A stretch of DNA of 64,000 bases from Breviolum minutum Mf 1.05b.01 (lineage: Eukaryota; Sar; Dinophyceae; Suessiales; Symbiodiniaceae), in contig DF239669.1 in assembly GCA_000507305.1 (NCBI GenBank), forward strand, positions 111,709 to 175,708. Direction: 5' to 3'. Of this stretch, positions 14,184-25,597 are shown piece after piece. Positions within the stretch are counted from its first letter, which is position 1. The number at the start of each line of letters is the position of its first letter. Under the pieces are notes generated by a model. The model saw nothing but the letters and a program-made list of their open reading frames with translations, did not search any database and had not been told where the DNA came from. Position numbers and translations under genes: made by a program.

Positions 14184-14576
14184 CTATTGGAAGTTCAAAT
14201 ATGTTTCATATTCCAAGGCATCATGTTTGGATATAGGTGAAAAAGGTGGGAACCCGCGCATCTCTTTCAACTCTGCTTCAGTGAAGGGCTTGCACAACTC
14301 CACAGCAATCTCACTGACGATGGACGCCTTACCCTTGGACTTGCGGATGATGAACCCGTGCTTCTCTGCCAATTCAATCAGAGAATTGCGGGTCTCCAAT
14401 TTCATCAGTGCATCTTCCACAGCAGTCTGGGAAAGAGAAACAAAGCGATACATCATCTCAATCTGCGGTGATATCTGCCCACTAGCCAAAGAAGTAGGAA
14501 GAAAAAAGCCACGAGGAGGGAAGTCAGCCGTGCGCTGACCATCAGCCCCTGCTTTCATAGCAACTGCAAATGGCAT
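14184..14576 (-). CDS. Unidentified 130-codon exon or small gene
   Basis: Longest open segment of the left half that is not repeat. It starts MPFAVAMKAGADGQR and contains ALMKLETRNSLIELAEKHGF, then IIRKSKGKASIVSEIAVEL, an arrangement like the helix-hairpin of SAP-type DNA-binding motifs, though only by eye. The end near 14184-14240 runs into lower-quality sequence, so a donor probably lies before it. Codon use is good and GC content higher than the flanks. Function unknown. Confidence 0.5.
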   Translation of the reverse strand: MPFAVAMKAGADGQRTADFPPRGFFLPTSLASGQISPQIEMMYRFVSLSQTAVEDALMKLETRNSLIELAEKHGFIIRKSKGKASIVSEIAVELCKPFTEAELKEMRGFPPFSPISKHDALEYETYLNFQ

Positions 14577-14982
14577 CGTACTAACACAAGTGAATGAATG
14601 AGAGCACGAGTAATTATAAATGGAGTTGTAAACCTTGGAAATGGCCTCATAAATGGGTAACTGGCGTTGTAGCCCCTATAAATGGAACTATAACCCTACG
14701 TATAACTGGATCCGGGGGCCCCACCTTGTAGGTAAAGTCCCCTTACTATGTTTTGTTCAGGAAAATATTTCGACGAACATCTTTCCACTTCCTCCAAAAA
14801 ACTACTGCCCATGGCGGAGTGATGGGGTTTGTTGGCGTTTGCCTATATGCGCCAGGGGCGTTTGCCAACTCCTTATATTGGGGATAAACTCATCCCATCC
14901 TTTTAATAGGGAATCCTTATAATGGCGCCCTATAAGGCCCCCCCTACTATGAGGTTGAGGAGTTTATCACCATAGAAAGACA

Positions 14983-15435
14983 ATGGGAGTGAAAAAAAAC
15001 AGCACATATCCGCGTGGTGATGGCAAGCGGAGTGATGTATGGTACCATGTGCCCAAGCATTTTATATTTTCAATTTGTGGAGTCACAGACCCACTCCCCC
15101 ATAGAATGCAGGAATCTGGATTGTTGACCCACATGGGAAGACTTCATATTCAGAAACACCCTTTTAAATTGATAAGATTAAACAATGACACTCATATAGC
15201 AAACAAAATTATCTACTTTAAAGTAGCATTGTACACCTTCCATCATTTTATATCAACATCTGACAGAGGGATTACCTTCAAAGTTGGAATTGAATCTATT
15301 AAGCATGCATATTCAATGACCACTGGAAAGTGGATGAATCCCCTCCCACAAAAATTAAAATGTCAGAAAATCGATGATTGGAAGATTACATTTCCTTGTA
15401 AATTCGTCGCTTTTCACGGGACATGTGAGCACTGA
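14983..15435 (+). CDS. 150-codon open frame, unidentified
   Basis: The frame includes STSDRGITFKVGIESIKHAY and TTGKWMNPLPQKLK. ATG at 14983, stop at 15435. No domain recognised. It may be an old element fragment; AT content is higher than in the exon candidates nearby. Confidence 0.2.
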   Translation: MGVKKNSTYPRGDGKRSDVWYHVPKHFIFSICGVTDPLPHRMQESGLLTHMGRLHIQKHPFKLIRLNNDTHIANKIIYFKVALYTFHHFISTSDRGITFKVGIESIKHAYSMTTGKWMNPLPQKLKCQKIDDWKITFPCKFVAFHGTCEH

Positions 15436-16384
15436 AAAAACCCTACTTGTCTAGGGCATATAGTGAATTATACTACCCAGTTATACGAATATTGTAATAC
15501 ACATTTATAGGATCCCTATAAAACAACAAGGATTCAATGGAAAGTAAGAGGTGTATTTTTGTTCGTGGTTCATGCTCATTTTCGGGGGAGTCAGTCGCAG
15601 TCTTCACCACCACTCAGTAGCCAAGCGCCTCTCCCGCACCGTGGCCAAGTGTTTCTGGCGCGAAGTTTTGGTCAAAGGATATCGATCGAACAAACCACGA
15701 AAACACCTTGAGATTCGCTGATTTGCCGAAAAAACAGCAGCCTGGCGGCCTCCCCAAAACTATTTAAGCAATTAAAATCTCACATACCTGGCAATTCTTT
15801 GTGACCTTTTTTGGATGGTTAAGTGACCAAAATTCGAAGGTGAATCGTGACCTCCAACTAGGGGATTGGCTTGAATCACATGGTAATGTGTTTTTAATGC
15901 AAAAAAACATATGGTTGGCCAATTTCATAGGCCAACCATTGGCGCTTGAGAACCATTTGAATCCTGCCAGACCCTTGGAGTTCAAAGCCTTAAAGCTCGG
16001 CCTAAGATGATCTTAAGCCGAGAACCCCAATGATTTAACGTATAAGATAGGTTACTAGTTAAGATGCCCCCATATATCATATATGATATAATACAGGTTA
16101 CAATATAGTTCACAATCTTATTGTGATGTTTCTTGTTACAATACAAGTTAAGATCATACCTAGAGCCCCAATGACGTCTATTGTTGGAGGTCAACACCGC
16201 CAAAACATTGCGGAAATTCCAATCAAAACAAAGGTCATTTGGGTTCTAGGTATCTAAAATACCAGCCTGGACCTTTTCCTTCAAAACAACATTATATGTT
16301 TATATATAGAACAATTAAAATAATTAAACTTGTATACACCCAGAAAATACCATCAAAACACAACACAGTCACAACCCTCTTTTC

Positions 16385-16560
16385 TGAAGACCTCATGATA
16401 TCCACAAGGGGGTTTGGACCACCAACCTGCTGCAACTCCATGGCTTGTTGCAAGATGCTTTCCATCTGCAACCACCTTAGGTCACTCCAATGTTTCAGGT
16501 CACCGAGCTGTTTTTTTTGATGGACCCCGAAGCCCTGGTCACAGGTCAGTTGTGGGGGGT
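16385..16560 (-). CDS. Candidate exon, unidentified gene
   Basis: Minus frame HWSDLRWLQMESILQQAMEL then QQVGGPNPLVDIMRSSEK. A helical, Gln-rich stretch with good coding character. Confidence 0.45.
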
Positions 16561-16797
16561 TGTTGTGGAAACAATTCACCCCCATCCCTATGGTCACATA
16601 TATTTTTACTACAGTTTTCTGGGATAGAAAATCGCCACTCCTTAAAAAGGCGCAAAAGTAAGAGGTCATGATTTCCACCAAAAAACATGGGAGTTGCACC
16701 CCCGCTATTACTTTCCAGGTGTAAAAAAACAGTATTACCAAGGTAGAAGTAGATTCTAGATGGCACACATCCCATGTCTTGGTTTATATACAAGCCC

Positions 16798-16892
16798 CTA
16801 GTTGGTGGTTTCAACCCATCTGAAAAATATTAGTCAACTTGGATTATTTCCCCAAGTAGGGATGAAAATAAGAAATATTTAAAGCCACCACC
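16798..16892. mobile_element. Family A hairpin element
   Basis: ctagttggtggtttcaaccc at one end, aaagccaccaccaag at the other, with near repeats aagccc/aaggccc outside. Confidence 0.75.
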
Positions 16893-17547
16893 AAGGCCCT
16901 GTATTTTCACCCACCTTTTGGGAATGGTTTGCCATGTCTACCTTTGACCATGGGGTTTTGTATATACATTGGATCTACCTCACCCCGAAACACCAGGATG
17001 TGGTGCTTCTTCGTGGCGGCTTTTTATGAAGGTTTGAAGTTTGAAATTCCCATCCTGGTGGTGACTGGAACGCTGGGTTGGCGGGTAGATCCACTGTATC
17101 TGGCCAAATTGGACTATATAATATTTCACCAGACATAGGGTTTCCATGTAATAAGGGGATTTCTCTTACTAAACCACTAGGTTGTGTGAGGTCGCTATAA
17201 TTTGACCAAATGTATACATCTGAAAGTGTGATGTAGCTGTGGAAGTCAATAACTCAATAACTTTCAAAGATCGAAATATGAGGTGCGATATCAGTGATAC
17301 ATGAGTGGTTAGTCGTTTTTATCAAACGACTAGCTGTGACAACGCTTCCCGAAATGAACAAACATCAGAACTCCCGGCAAGTTTGCCAAATAAATATAGA
17401 ATCATAGTCTCATTACCCCATCCCCTCTCAAAAAAATGGGAGCCCCCCCGCAAAAAACACATACACTCCCTAAAACTAACGGTTCGCCCCTGAAAATAGG
17501 CAAACTTGCCCCCCAAAAGGACAGGATCCTATTCCAACCATTCATGT

Positions 17548-17675
17548 TCAGGTGCTTGAGTTTGCCAAACTTGCTGTTACTCTTCCTCCCATGAAGATCA
17601 TTTCAGTCTCCACAATGGTTATTTTCCACTTCCATGATTGTTGGAGAAAGAGTAGTTTCAGGGAGGAACAACTTG
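17548..17675 (-). CDS. Candidate exon downstream of the second introner-like intron
   Basis: In phase with the exon at 17778: ASCSSLKLLFLQQSWKWKIT then IVETEMIFMGGRVTASLANS to a stop at 17548. 42 open codons directly after the element. Confidence 0.4.
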
Positions 17676-17781
17676 CTAGTTGGTGGTTTCAACCCAACAG
17701 AAAAATATTAGTCAAAACCTTGGTATCTTCCCCAATTTTCGAGTTGAAAATACAACATACTTTGAAGGTTTCACCACCTAG
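17676..17781 (-). mobile_element. Introner-like hairpin element acting as an intron (family A)
   Basis: Terminal repeats ctagttggtggtttc / gtttcaccacctag. Minus-strand unit 17777-17676 starts GTGGTGAAAC and ends CCAACTAG. Removal joins phase 1 frames on both sides. Confidence 0.6.
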
Positions 17782-17919
17782 TCTTGCTATGCCTTGCTGG
17801 TTAGTCTTCAGGGAGGAAACACCGAACGGCATTGCTAGGCTTAGGCCATGGGACTCTTCACTCTGCAACTCGGGCCTTGGGAATCTCTCCATGGGGACGT
17901 AAGTGACGTAAGGGAACAT
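17778..17919 (-). CDS. Candidate exon upstream of a second introner-like intron
   Basis: Reads MERFPRPELQSEESHGLSLA then MPFGVSSLKTNQQGIARL plus one base, ending CTAG/GTGGTG at the end of a family A element. Confidence 0.4.
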
Positions 17920-18464
17920 GAGGATGACTAGGTGGTACCAGAATCACTATATACCTGGAACCTGTTTGTCCTTTATTTTTGGGTTTCAACCCTCCAAAAC
18001 AAGGCCTTTTCCAATAGAAACAAGGGTCATTTGGGTTCCAGGTAGATGAAATAACCACTATAGTTAGGTGGTTGGTGAACAACCAACCCATCTGAAAAAA
18101 TATGCGCAGTCGTCAAATTGGATCATTTATTTTCCACCAAATTTTCGGGATGAAAAAAATGAATCAAAAATCGAGAATTGCCACCACCCAGTTCCAACTA
18201 CCATTTGGGTGTTTTTTGTTTGTTGTTTTTGCTGTTTTTCCATCTTTACCAAAAGTATCTTGGTGAACTGATGGGGTTGGATGATGGGAATATTTGATGA
18301 TGCCATGCTAACAAATCACCTAGAAAAAAACACATCCAAATACCTTCCACGGAACTTACATATCCAACCTTGGGAAAAGGAAAATGATCTTCAGATATAC
18401 CTTGGGATGGGGATAGGTTAGTTCCCTGGAGGGTATCCAATGATATTGTACCACAAATCTAAAC

Positions 18465-18590
18465 TACCTGTAGCCCTGGAACACAGCCCAAAGCCTCAAC
18501 CTTGCAGGGCGTTCTACTTTTACATTCACCATCGGATCAAAAAAATTAGCCCAAGCCTTCGCGATGGTTGACCACGGCTTCTGTCAACAT
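18465..18590 (-). CDS. Candidate exon, unidentified gene
   Basis: Frame KPWSTIAKAWANFFDPMVNV then KVERPARLRLWAVFQGYR. Amino-acid use looks coding. Confidence 0.4.
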
Positions 18591-18699
18591 CATTTGAGAT
18601 CCCGTCCTTCGTATTGATCGATTCAAAGGTATGTTAAATATCATCAGTTATCCTAAAGGCCCTAGAACAATTGCTCGTATAAAACCCTAGTTGTATCCA

Positions 18700-19512
18700 T
18701 TCGATATATCTCTCTCTGTCTATCTATCCATCTATCCATCCATCTATCTATCTAGCTATCTATGCATGTATGTATGTATGTATGTATGTATGTATGTATG
18801 TATGTTTGTATGTATGTATGTATGTATGTATGCATGTATCTATGTATGTATGTATGTATGTATGTATGTATGTATCTATGTATGTANNNNNNNNNNNNNN
18901 NNNNNNNNNNNNNNNNNNNNNNNNNNNNNNNNNNNNNNNNNNNNNNNNNNNNNNNNNNNNNNNNNNNNNNNNNNNNNNNNNNNNNNNNNNNNNNNNNNNN
19001 NNNNNNNNNNNNNNNNNNNNNNNNNNNNNNNNNNNNNNNNNNNNNNNNNNNNNNNNNNNNNNNNNNNNNNNNNNNNNNNNNNNNNNNNNNNNNNNNNNNN
19101 NNNNNNNNNNNNNNNNNNNNNNNNNNNNNNNNNNNNNNNNNNNNNNNNNNNNNNNNNNNNNNNNNNNNNNNNNNNNNNNNNNNNNNNNNNNNNNNNNNNN
19201 NNNNNNNNNNNNNNNNNNNNNNNNNNNNNNNNNNNNNNNNNNNNNNNNNNNNNNNNNNNNNNNNNNNNNNNNNNNNNNNNNNNNNNNNNNNNNNNNNNNN
19301 ATGTATGTATGTTTATTTATGTATGTATGTATGTATGTATGTATGTTTGTTTATGTATGTTTGTTTATGTATGTATGTTTATGTATGTATGTATGTATGT
19401 ATGTTTGTATGTTTGTTTATGTATGTATGTTTATTTATGTATGTATGTTTATGTATGTATGTATGTATGTATGTATGTATGTATGTATGTATGTATGTAT
19501 GTATGTATGTAT
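18700..19512. repeat. (ATGT)n microsatellite with assembly gap
   Basis: It starts as ctat/ccat units at about 18710, becomes atgt, and has Ns at 18887-19300. The right arm has tttatgta variants. Confidence 0.98.
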
Positions 19513-19532
19513 CTAAACCAACATTTAGCCTT

Positions 19533-19625
19533 TCACCACTCTTCGTATGCCGACCCGATTCCGACCTGGTGGACTCCTCTAAGAAGGTTGGCCTGAGACG
19601 AATCAACTTCATCGAGGTTCAGCAT
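19533..19625 (-). CDS. Candidate short exon or 3' end, unidentified
   Basis: MLNLDEVDSSQANLLRGVHQ then VGIGSAYEEW and stop, 30 codons. It abuts the ATGT microsatellite. Confidence 0.35.
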   Translation of the reverse strand: MLNLDEVDSSQANLLRGVHQVGIGSAYEEW

Positions 19626-19786
19626 GACTAATGATGACTACTTGAGCCACGAAAAAAAAAAAAACTCCTACTTTCCATTGAATCCTGGTTGGTGAAAAAA
19701 GGGATCCTTATTTTTATGGTTTATGAAATAATCCCTATATAACTGGGTGGTATTTCTGTATAATATATAACCCAACCAACCAGGGG

Positions 19787-19875
19787 CCCTTTTTTTCGTG
19801 GCTCTTTTTGTTTCGGATCCACCAAGCCTTGCTCACCCAAGTCAAGAGTGAAGCCATACCAATTGCCCCTCAAAC
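19787..19875 (-). CDS. Candidate exon, unidentified gene
   Basis: Minus-strand frame GNWYGFTLDLGEQGLVDPKQ then KEPRKKG. Coding-like composition; no family recognised. Confidence 0.35.
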
Positions 19876-22187
19876 TGAAAATTAACAGACCTGAAATGAG
19901 CTGTTTAAGTGTCTTTTTCATCAAGTGGGAAGAAAAAGGGTGGAACTGTTGGGATTCATCATCATGTTTGTTTTTTTTCGTCCAAATAATTTTGAAGTCT
20001 GAAGCCTCAACATTCAAGCAAATGATAGCAAATGTATACATCTATGTACATCTTAGATTTTTTGGCGGATAGCCAATGTCAAATTGATTCTTCGACACAT
20101 CATCATACTTTGTATACTTGAAAACCTTGAAATGTCAAAATCACGGCACTTTCAAGGTTGCAAGGATCTCTCACTTGAGAAGGACAAACCAACCTCGAAA
20201 CAGGAACTATATAGCAGTACCGTTTTCTCAAGAACCTTTGAAAAGGGTAAAGAAAAGGTTCCGTGGATTTAGCAACTGAGCCCTCATTCCCTGCCGACCC
20301 CCCAAAAAACAAAAAACATGCCCCCTCATTCAAACAACTATCCAAAACATATCGGAAAAATAATGAAGAGAAAAAACTGATTCATCCTCAAAAGAGTACC
20401 AAGATGTGCTGCGAAACCTACTAGCTCCTTAGCTCCTTGGTATGGTTTGTAGATTTTAGTGGATGTTGCATCCTCAGCTCCTCTCCAGGCACCATTTAGG
20501 ATTCAAAAAAAAATTATTTGCAGAACAAAAACCATCTCACTCTAAGGCTCCATGGGATGTCATGGGGTGTCAAAACCACCTGTTTTAAGGCCCCAGGGGT
20601 GTCATTACAAGGGTCTGGTGTTTCCATAGGAGGGGTCAGGAGTCTTAGGGCAGTTCTCTGAAATTCTACGGTTGTACCCCCCAAAAAAGTTGCCTGACTC
20701 AATGGCTGAGTCGCAGTTGACTGGTTAATGTTCATTCCTCTCACTCTGTTGCTCATTTCCTCGTCCAAGTAAAAATGGAAAATGGCTATATATCCATTGC
20801 TTGCTCATACTGATTTGCACAGCCCAAATTGATGTTGGTGGTTGGGAATTCTGAGAAACCAATTCCCAAGAGAAAAGTGGTTCACACACACAATTGCAGA
20901 AATAAGGATTCCAATCCACCAATCACTATCAAATGGAGTTTTATAACTCGCAAACTGAACAGCAACAACACAATCACATAATATCAATCATTAGCTCAAC
21001 AAAATATATACAGCTTCCATTTTGTTCTTGAAACATATAAATGTCTCACTCCAAAAAAAAACAAAAAACAAAGATATATCATATAATTATTATATCTCAA
21101 TTAAAAGACAATCCTGACAATTTGTGCCACCATTTTGGACCCGGAATTTATTTTTTTTCAAAATTTCAACAAATTACCTTCCGGTAACCTAACATAGCCA
21201 TGGAAAATTCCCAATTTTTTCCTGGTAAATAGCATCAAAATGGTGGGTTTTTTCCCATGGCTATGTTGGGTTTACAGGGCGTGTATCCTTGGGATTTGGA
21301 AAGCAAGACTGCCACTCACCTTGTGACTTGCCATGCATTGGCCGTGGCTGCAGCTGCCAGCAACTCCAAACGCCTGTTTCTTGAGCAGTGAATCATTTCA
21401 CCCCAAGGTGGCATTCCATTCCATTGGATCGTGGTTGTTTAATAGGGATCCTTATATTGGTTTATGAATGTTTATGAAAGAATCCCTATAAATAAGTGGG
21501 TAGGATTGATCTCATCCCCCATATACCCTAAACAACCAGTTTTTTTAATGGCTTATGTTAAATAATCGCGTGTTTTAACTGGGCAGTATATAGTAATCCC
21601 ATATATATATAATCCCCTATGCAACCCAAGCAACCAGGATTCTGATCACTGCTCAATTGAGAGTTGCTTGCTTTTTGGCGGCATTCCAACGTAGCATCTT
21701 CAAACTGCGAAGTTTTGATGTTGGTTATTTGTTCTTTGTTATCACGTATTCTGATAGATCAAATGGGTAAAAACATGTCTCAAGAAGTAAAGTCAAAGGG
21801 TTGGAGGAATGGTTCAATGGATTTTGATGGTTCATGGTTGTAGCATGATGGTTTCACCCCTCCCGCGCCGTGTGGACGTGCTGGATGCTGCGCTAGATTG
21901 ATTGGCGGCCGCCAGCAAAGCATCTTGTTCCCTCGGCAGAAATAGATCTGGCAAGTTCAGTGCCAAGTGGCGGGTGCTTAATATATCATGGCTATGCAAC
22001 ATTACTTGAAGGACTTCATGTACGTGAATCTCGCTACCATTTGAAACCTCAGTAGTTACATCACATCTAAAAGTAAGTACCTGGCCAAATGATGAACAAT
22101 CAGAATCAATAAGAAACTTTGAAGTTTTAAAAGCATTTCACCAAACAGCTGTCAAATCCATAAGATAGACAAATACCTGACAATGTC

Positions 22188-22260
22188 TTATCCCCAAACA
22201 TAAAAACAAATCCTCTCTGTTTGATTCAGGCCGGGGGTCTTTACTAGTACCAAATGATCA
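22188..22260 (-). CDS. Candidate exon downstream of the introner-like intron
   Basis: Continues the frame from 22353 across the element: SDHLVLVKTPGLNQTERI, ending at a TAA at 22188-22190. May be the true C-terminus or run on through another donor. Confidence 0.4.
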
Positions 22261-22356
22261 CTAGTTGGTGGTTTCAACCCAGTTGAAAAAAATAGTCAAA
22301 TTGGATCATTTCCCCAGGTAGGGGTGAAAAAAAAAATATTTGAAACCACCACCTAG
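22261..22356 (-). mobile_element. Introner-like hairpin element acting as an intron (family A)
   Basis: Terminal inverted repeats ctagttggtggttt / aaaccaccacctag. On the minus strand the unit 22352-22261 starts GTGGTGG and ends CAACTAG, so it carries its own splice sites, and its removal leaves an open frame across the site. Confidence 0.6.
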
Positions 22357-22475
22357 CCAGTTTTGAACATCCAAGCAATTTCACATTCGTCCAGGGGAAC
22401 TCCCCATCCTCAAATACACCCTCAAACTCGGATCGTTGCGACTCACGTTTAAACGTGGGGCGATTACAGAAAAAA
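22353..22475 (-). CDS. Candidate exon upstream of an introner-like intron
   Basis: Frame reads KRESQRSEFEGVFEDGEFPW then TNVKLLGCSKLA. It ends at CTAG/GTGGTGG, the terminal repeat of a hairpin element. Removing the element (22261-22352) continues the frame in phase as SDHLVLVKTPGLNQTERI. Function unknown. Confidence 0.5.
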
Positions 22476-22779
22476 CACCAGCTTCTTTTTGTGTGAGATT
22501 TCAGAAATAAAACGGTTGTTTTGTGTTTGGGGGGTGGGAAGGGGCATAGTTTCAAGGTGATTGCGATGAATATATCATTTTTTCCAAAACATGCCTAATT
22601 ATGTAAAGTTTAATCAATGAATAAAAAAATCATACAACTGTACATTCTATCTTATGCATATCATATAAAAGATCCATCTCAAAACAAAGGGGTGGCACAA
22701 AATCTATACCTTTGCATGAACCAAAAAAAGACACCTTGCCACCCTGTCTCCCCTTTTTAAGGTTTTATCTCCATGGATT

Positions 22780-22985
22780 AAAAAATCGGATCATTCCTGC
22801 CCAAGACACTGTCGCAAGCGAGCGTACTTCTTTCCAATGGCCGGTTTGGATGCCATTTAACGGTACTAACGGCAGTAAGTGGTGGAAAGCAACTAAGGTC
22901 TCCCCAGGGATTGGTGTTTCAAAAACCCCACCCGTTTTTGACACAAGCACAACTGCGAAACTGTTGAGTTGACTGCAGGTGGACC
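22780..22985 (-). CDS. Candidate exon, unidentified gene
   Basis: Open minus frame of about 68 codons including NSFAVVLVSKTGGVFETPIP and LATVSWAGM. Looks coding by composition. The opposite strand is open too, so orientation is a judgement. Confidence 0.35.
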
Positions 22986-24589
22986 TGTTGCACCATTGAG
23001 GTGCTTTTTTGTGTCTACTGCCGTATACATATATGCTTACCTTGAACACATGCTCTGCACGGCACAAAGGGTTAACGGTTAAGATGTTAAGGGACCAGAT
23101 CAATGTGTTCTCCCAAAACAAGCACTGGGCAATGGTTTTTTCAAGTGGGGCTGAGTGAGCCAGGGCATTTGGTTTTCAAGCGCGTCCATGCAAAGTGGCT
23201 GGTCTTGAGGATGATCCATATGAAGGATTCCCAATCCCCCCGATCAATATCAATACTGTAAGTTCTAGTTGCCGGACACAATGAATTTTGCACTGGACAC
23301 TTGACATGCTTGTGTCACCTATGGCTAACATCAACGACACTTTCCTTTGCGCTGTTGTTGTTGTTGAGCAGAAATGCCAAGCAGCAAGACATAAGCAATA
23401 ATCGAAACCCTGGCCACATTGTATGAAATCCTAGATACAATATGTATACCGTAAACCTCGACCTTCGAAATGGTGCCAAACACTTCCGTTTAACGGGTGT
23501 CAATTCACAGCCCTGTTAGGGTTTTTATTGGCACAACTAGTACTGGGATCTGGTTTACCTCAGAAATCATGACGAAAAAAATGGGGGAAAACGAAAACAA
23601 ACACTGTTGTAGACCACCTTTAGAGGGGAATCCGTATAATGGGTATATAACCCCTACTATATTGGGTTGATGATGACCATCCCATATATTATATGGGAAT
23701 AATGAGAGTTGATCGACCCGATAGCAATCGATAGCACATATTGGATTCGACAACTCCAACCTTTTCAAAAGTCATCAAAAAGTGGCGATTGATTTGAAAA
23801 GTAAAGTGCCAAAGTATGCTGCCTTTGGACGATTGAAAACGATTTTTTTAGGTGACTTTTAAGGGCTTACTTTTAAATACTTCATTTTCAAACACGCATC
23901 CCCAAACGGATGGTCGCCAGCCTTATTTACTTGGTATTTTCACGTCGAATTGTGTTCAGTATGTTCAGTGTTTGAGAAAGGAGAAATACTCAATACTCTG
24001 TCGAGTTTTTCTTAATTCTGCTGAAGTTTGAACCACCCTAAGAATCATGGGATCTCAAAACTAGGGAACTAGGAGATCCTTATAAACCCTGCGTAGTACA
24101 GATCTATCAACCCCTCTTTTTCGGAGGGTTTGAGCTGATTGTTAGGGCAAATCCTTTCCAATTGTCTTGTTTCTCTTGGATCTACTCCCCACCTAGGATT
24201 CCACTCACCACTTAGGATGACAGCTGAACCGGGTTCATGCCATCGACTAAACCTTCACGAATGCCAGGAGACACCCCCGGGGAGTAGATCCAATAGATAG
24301 GAAAAATGAAGGTTTTAATCCCTCAAAAATAAGCCTTTGGGCCCAAAAACCATGAACAAAATGAAGGTTTTACATTTTCAATATATGGGTTATAACCCCT
24401 AAAATAATGAAAGTTGTGGGTTCCCATGGTGGTTTAAAACCACTAAAAATTGAGCGGTTGTCGGTTCCCATGGTGGAAAAAGTAGATGGAATCCGATCGC
24501 CACCCCCACGCGTCTTGGTTTATCATACCCCCGAAGAACTATTCGCTACCTTTTTGGGAGATGGGGATCGGATTCCATCTACTTTTACC

Positions 24590-24732
24590 ACAATGTACCC
24601 AACAAAAATGGCAATCCCGGTGTCTCCCAAAAACCTCTCAGATGCTTCGAAATCTGCCGCTTTTTTTTTGTTGGTTGGAGTCTTTTCGCTCGCGTCACGC
24701 GACTCTTCGGATTGGAACAACATGACTCGCAT
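24590..24732 (-). CDS. Candidate exon, unidentified gene
   Basis: Minus-strand frame SEESRDASEKTPTNKKKAAD then FEASERFLGDTGIAIFVGY. It has polar, coding-like composition and sits 0.7 kb after the CDPK end. It could be the next gene or a further CDPK 3' exon. No family motif. Confidence 0.4.
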
Positions 24733-25274
24733 AAACCTTAGCGAACCATTCGCCAGGATCTATGGGACTGATAGCCCTGGGCTTCCACCACCATTAAAAT
24801 AATGGTTGATCCAATTCCGATGATTAAAACCCTTAGGTAAACAATGGTGGTTATATTAACATCCATTGTTTTAATGGTGGTTGGAATCCCAGGGATAGTA
24901 TGTTTTGAAATGTGTGAATGATTGATTTTTATGGTACATCGTAGGCAAATCTTATATATCAAATATCTTCTGATACATTTATCCTTTGGGGATTAGCCCG
25001 CAGGATATAAGGCTACAGAGAAGCCTATAGAGATCCAATCTAATACCTGTTGAGGTGATTTGGCGTCATAATACCCAAACACCGAACATCAGTGGGTATG
25101 AATATGGATGCCTGAGGGAAACAACACAAATGACCTTGTTTCATCTTTTCTCCGGTCAAGGATCATGTGGAATTGAGTGTGAGTCTCCAAAAAAAGCATA
25201 GGATGATGCCCCACGGAAAAAAAAAAACAGTTTCATGGGATCAAGGCACAAGGCAACAATTTGAAAATCATCCA

Positions 25275-25379
25275 CTAGTTGGTGGTTGAACCAACCCAGT
25301 TGAAAAATATGCTCGTCAAAATGGGAATGTTCCCCGAATAGGGTTGAACATAAAAAACATATTTGAAACCACCAACTAG
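25275..25379. mobile_element. Family A hairpin element with 7-bp target duplication
   Basis: Inverted ends ctagttggtggttg / aaccaccaactag. tcatcca is present on both sides (25268-25274 and 25380-25386), showing insertion by transposition. Confidence 0.85.
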
Positions 25380-25411
25380 TCATCCATCTTGGTAACAAAT
25401 TGCTTCTGACT

Positions 25412-25597
25412 TCATGGATTCCATGGATTCAACATGAATGCTTTCGGTCGATTGACCCCAAGTTGAAGACCTAAAGCATGTCTCAAATTCTTCCAACCAT
25501 GGCGCCAGTCGTTTTTTGCCCACCAAAAAAGCCCCTTGACTTGACATTCTTCCAGTAACTCATCGAAATCTACCTTGCCATTTCCATCTAAATCCAC
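25412..25597 (-). CDS. CDPK exon 21: EF-hand 4 and C-terminus
   Basis: Acceptor TTTCAG/GTGGAT. The exon reads VDLDGNGKVDFDELLEECQ, the fourth calcium loop, then about 40 residues to a stop at 25412. That tail is long and Trp-rich for a CDPK; a GT after LLEECQ could be a donor to a further 3' exon, so the stop is provisional. Confidence 0.85.
   Translation of the reverse strand: MDLDGNGKVDFDELLEECQVKGLFWWAKNDWRHGWKNLRHALGLQLGVNRPKAFMLNPWNP

Noticed and set aside
18691-19631. Long MYVC-type frames
   Set aside because: They are translations of the ATGT microsatellite and the gap.
24407-24802. Plus-strand 131-codon frame
   Set aside because: Its first half is a hairpin element (gtagatggaatccgatc and its complement), and the minus frame over the second half looks more coding.
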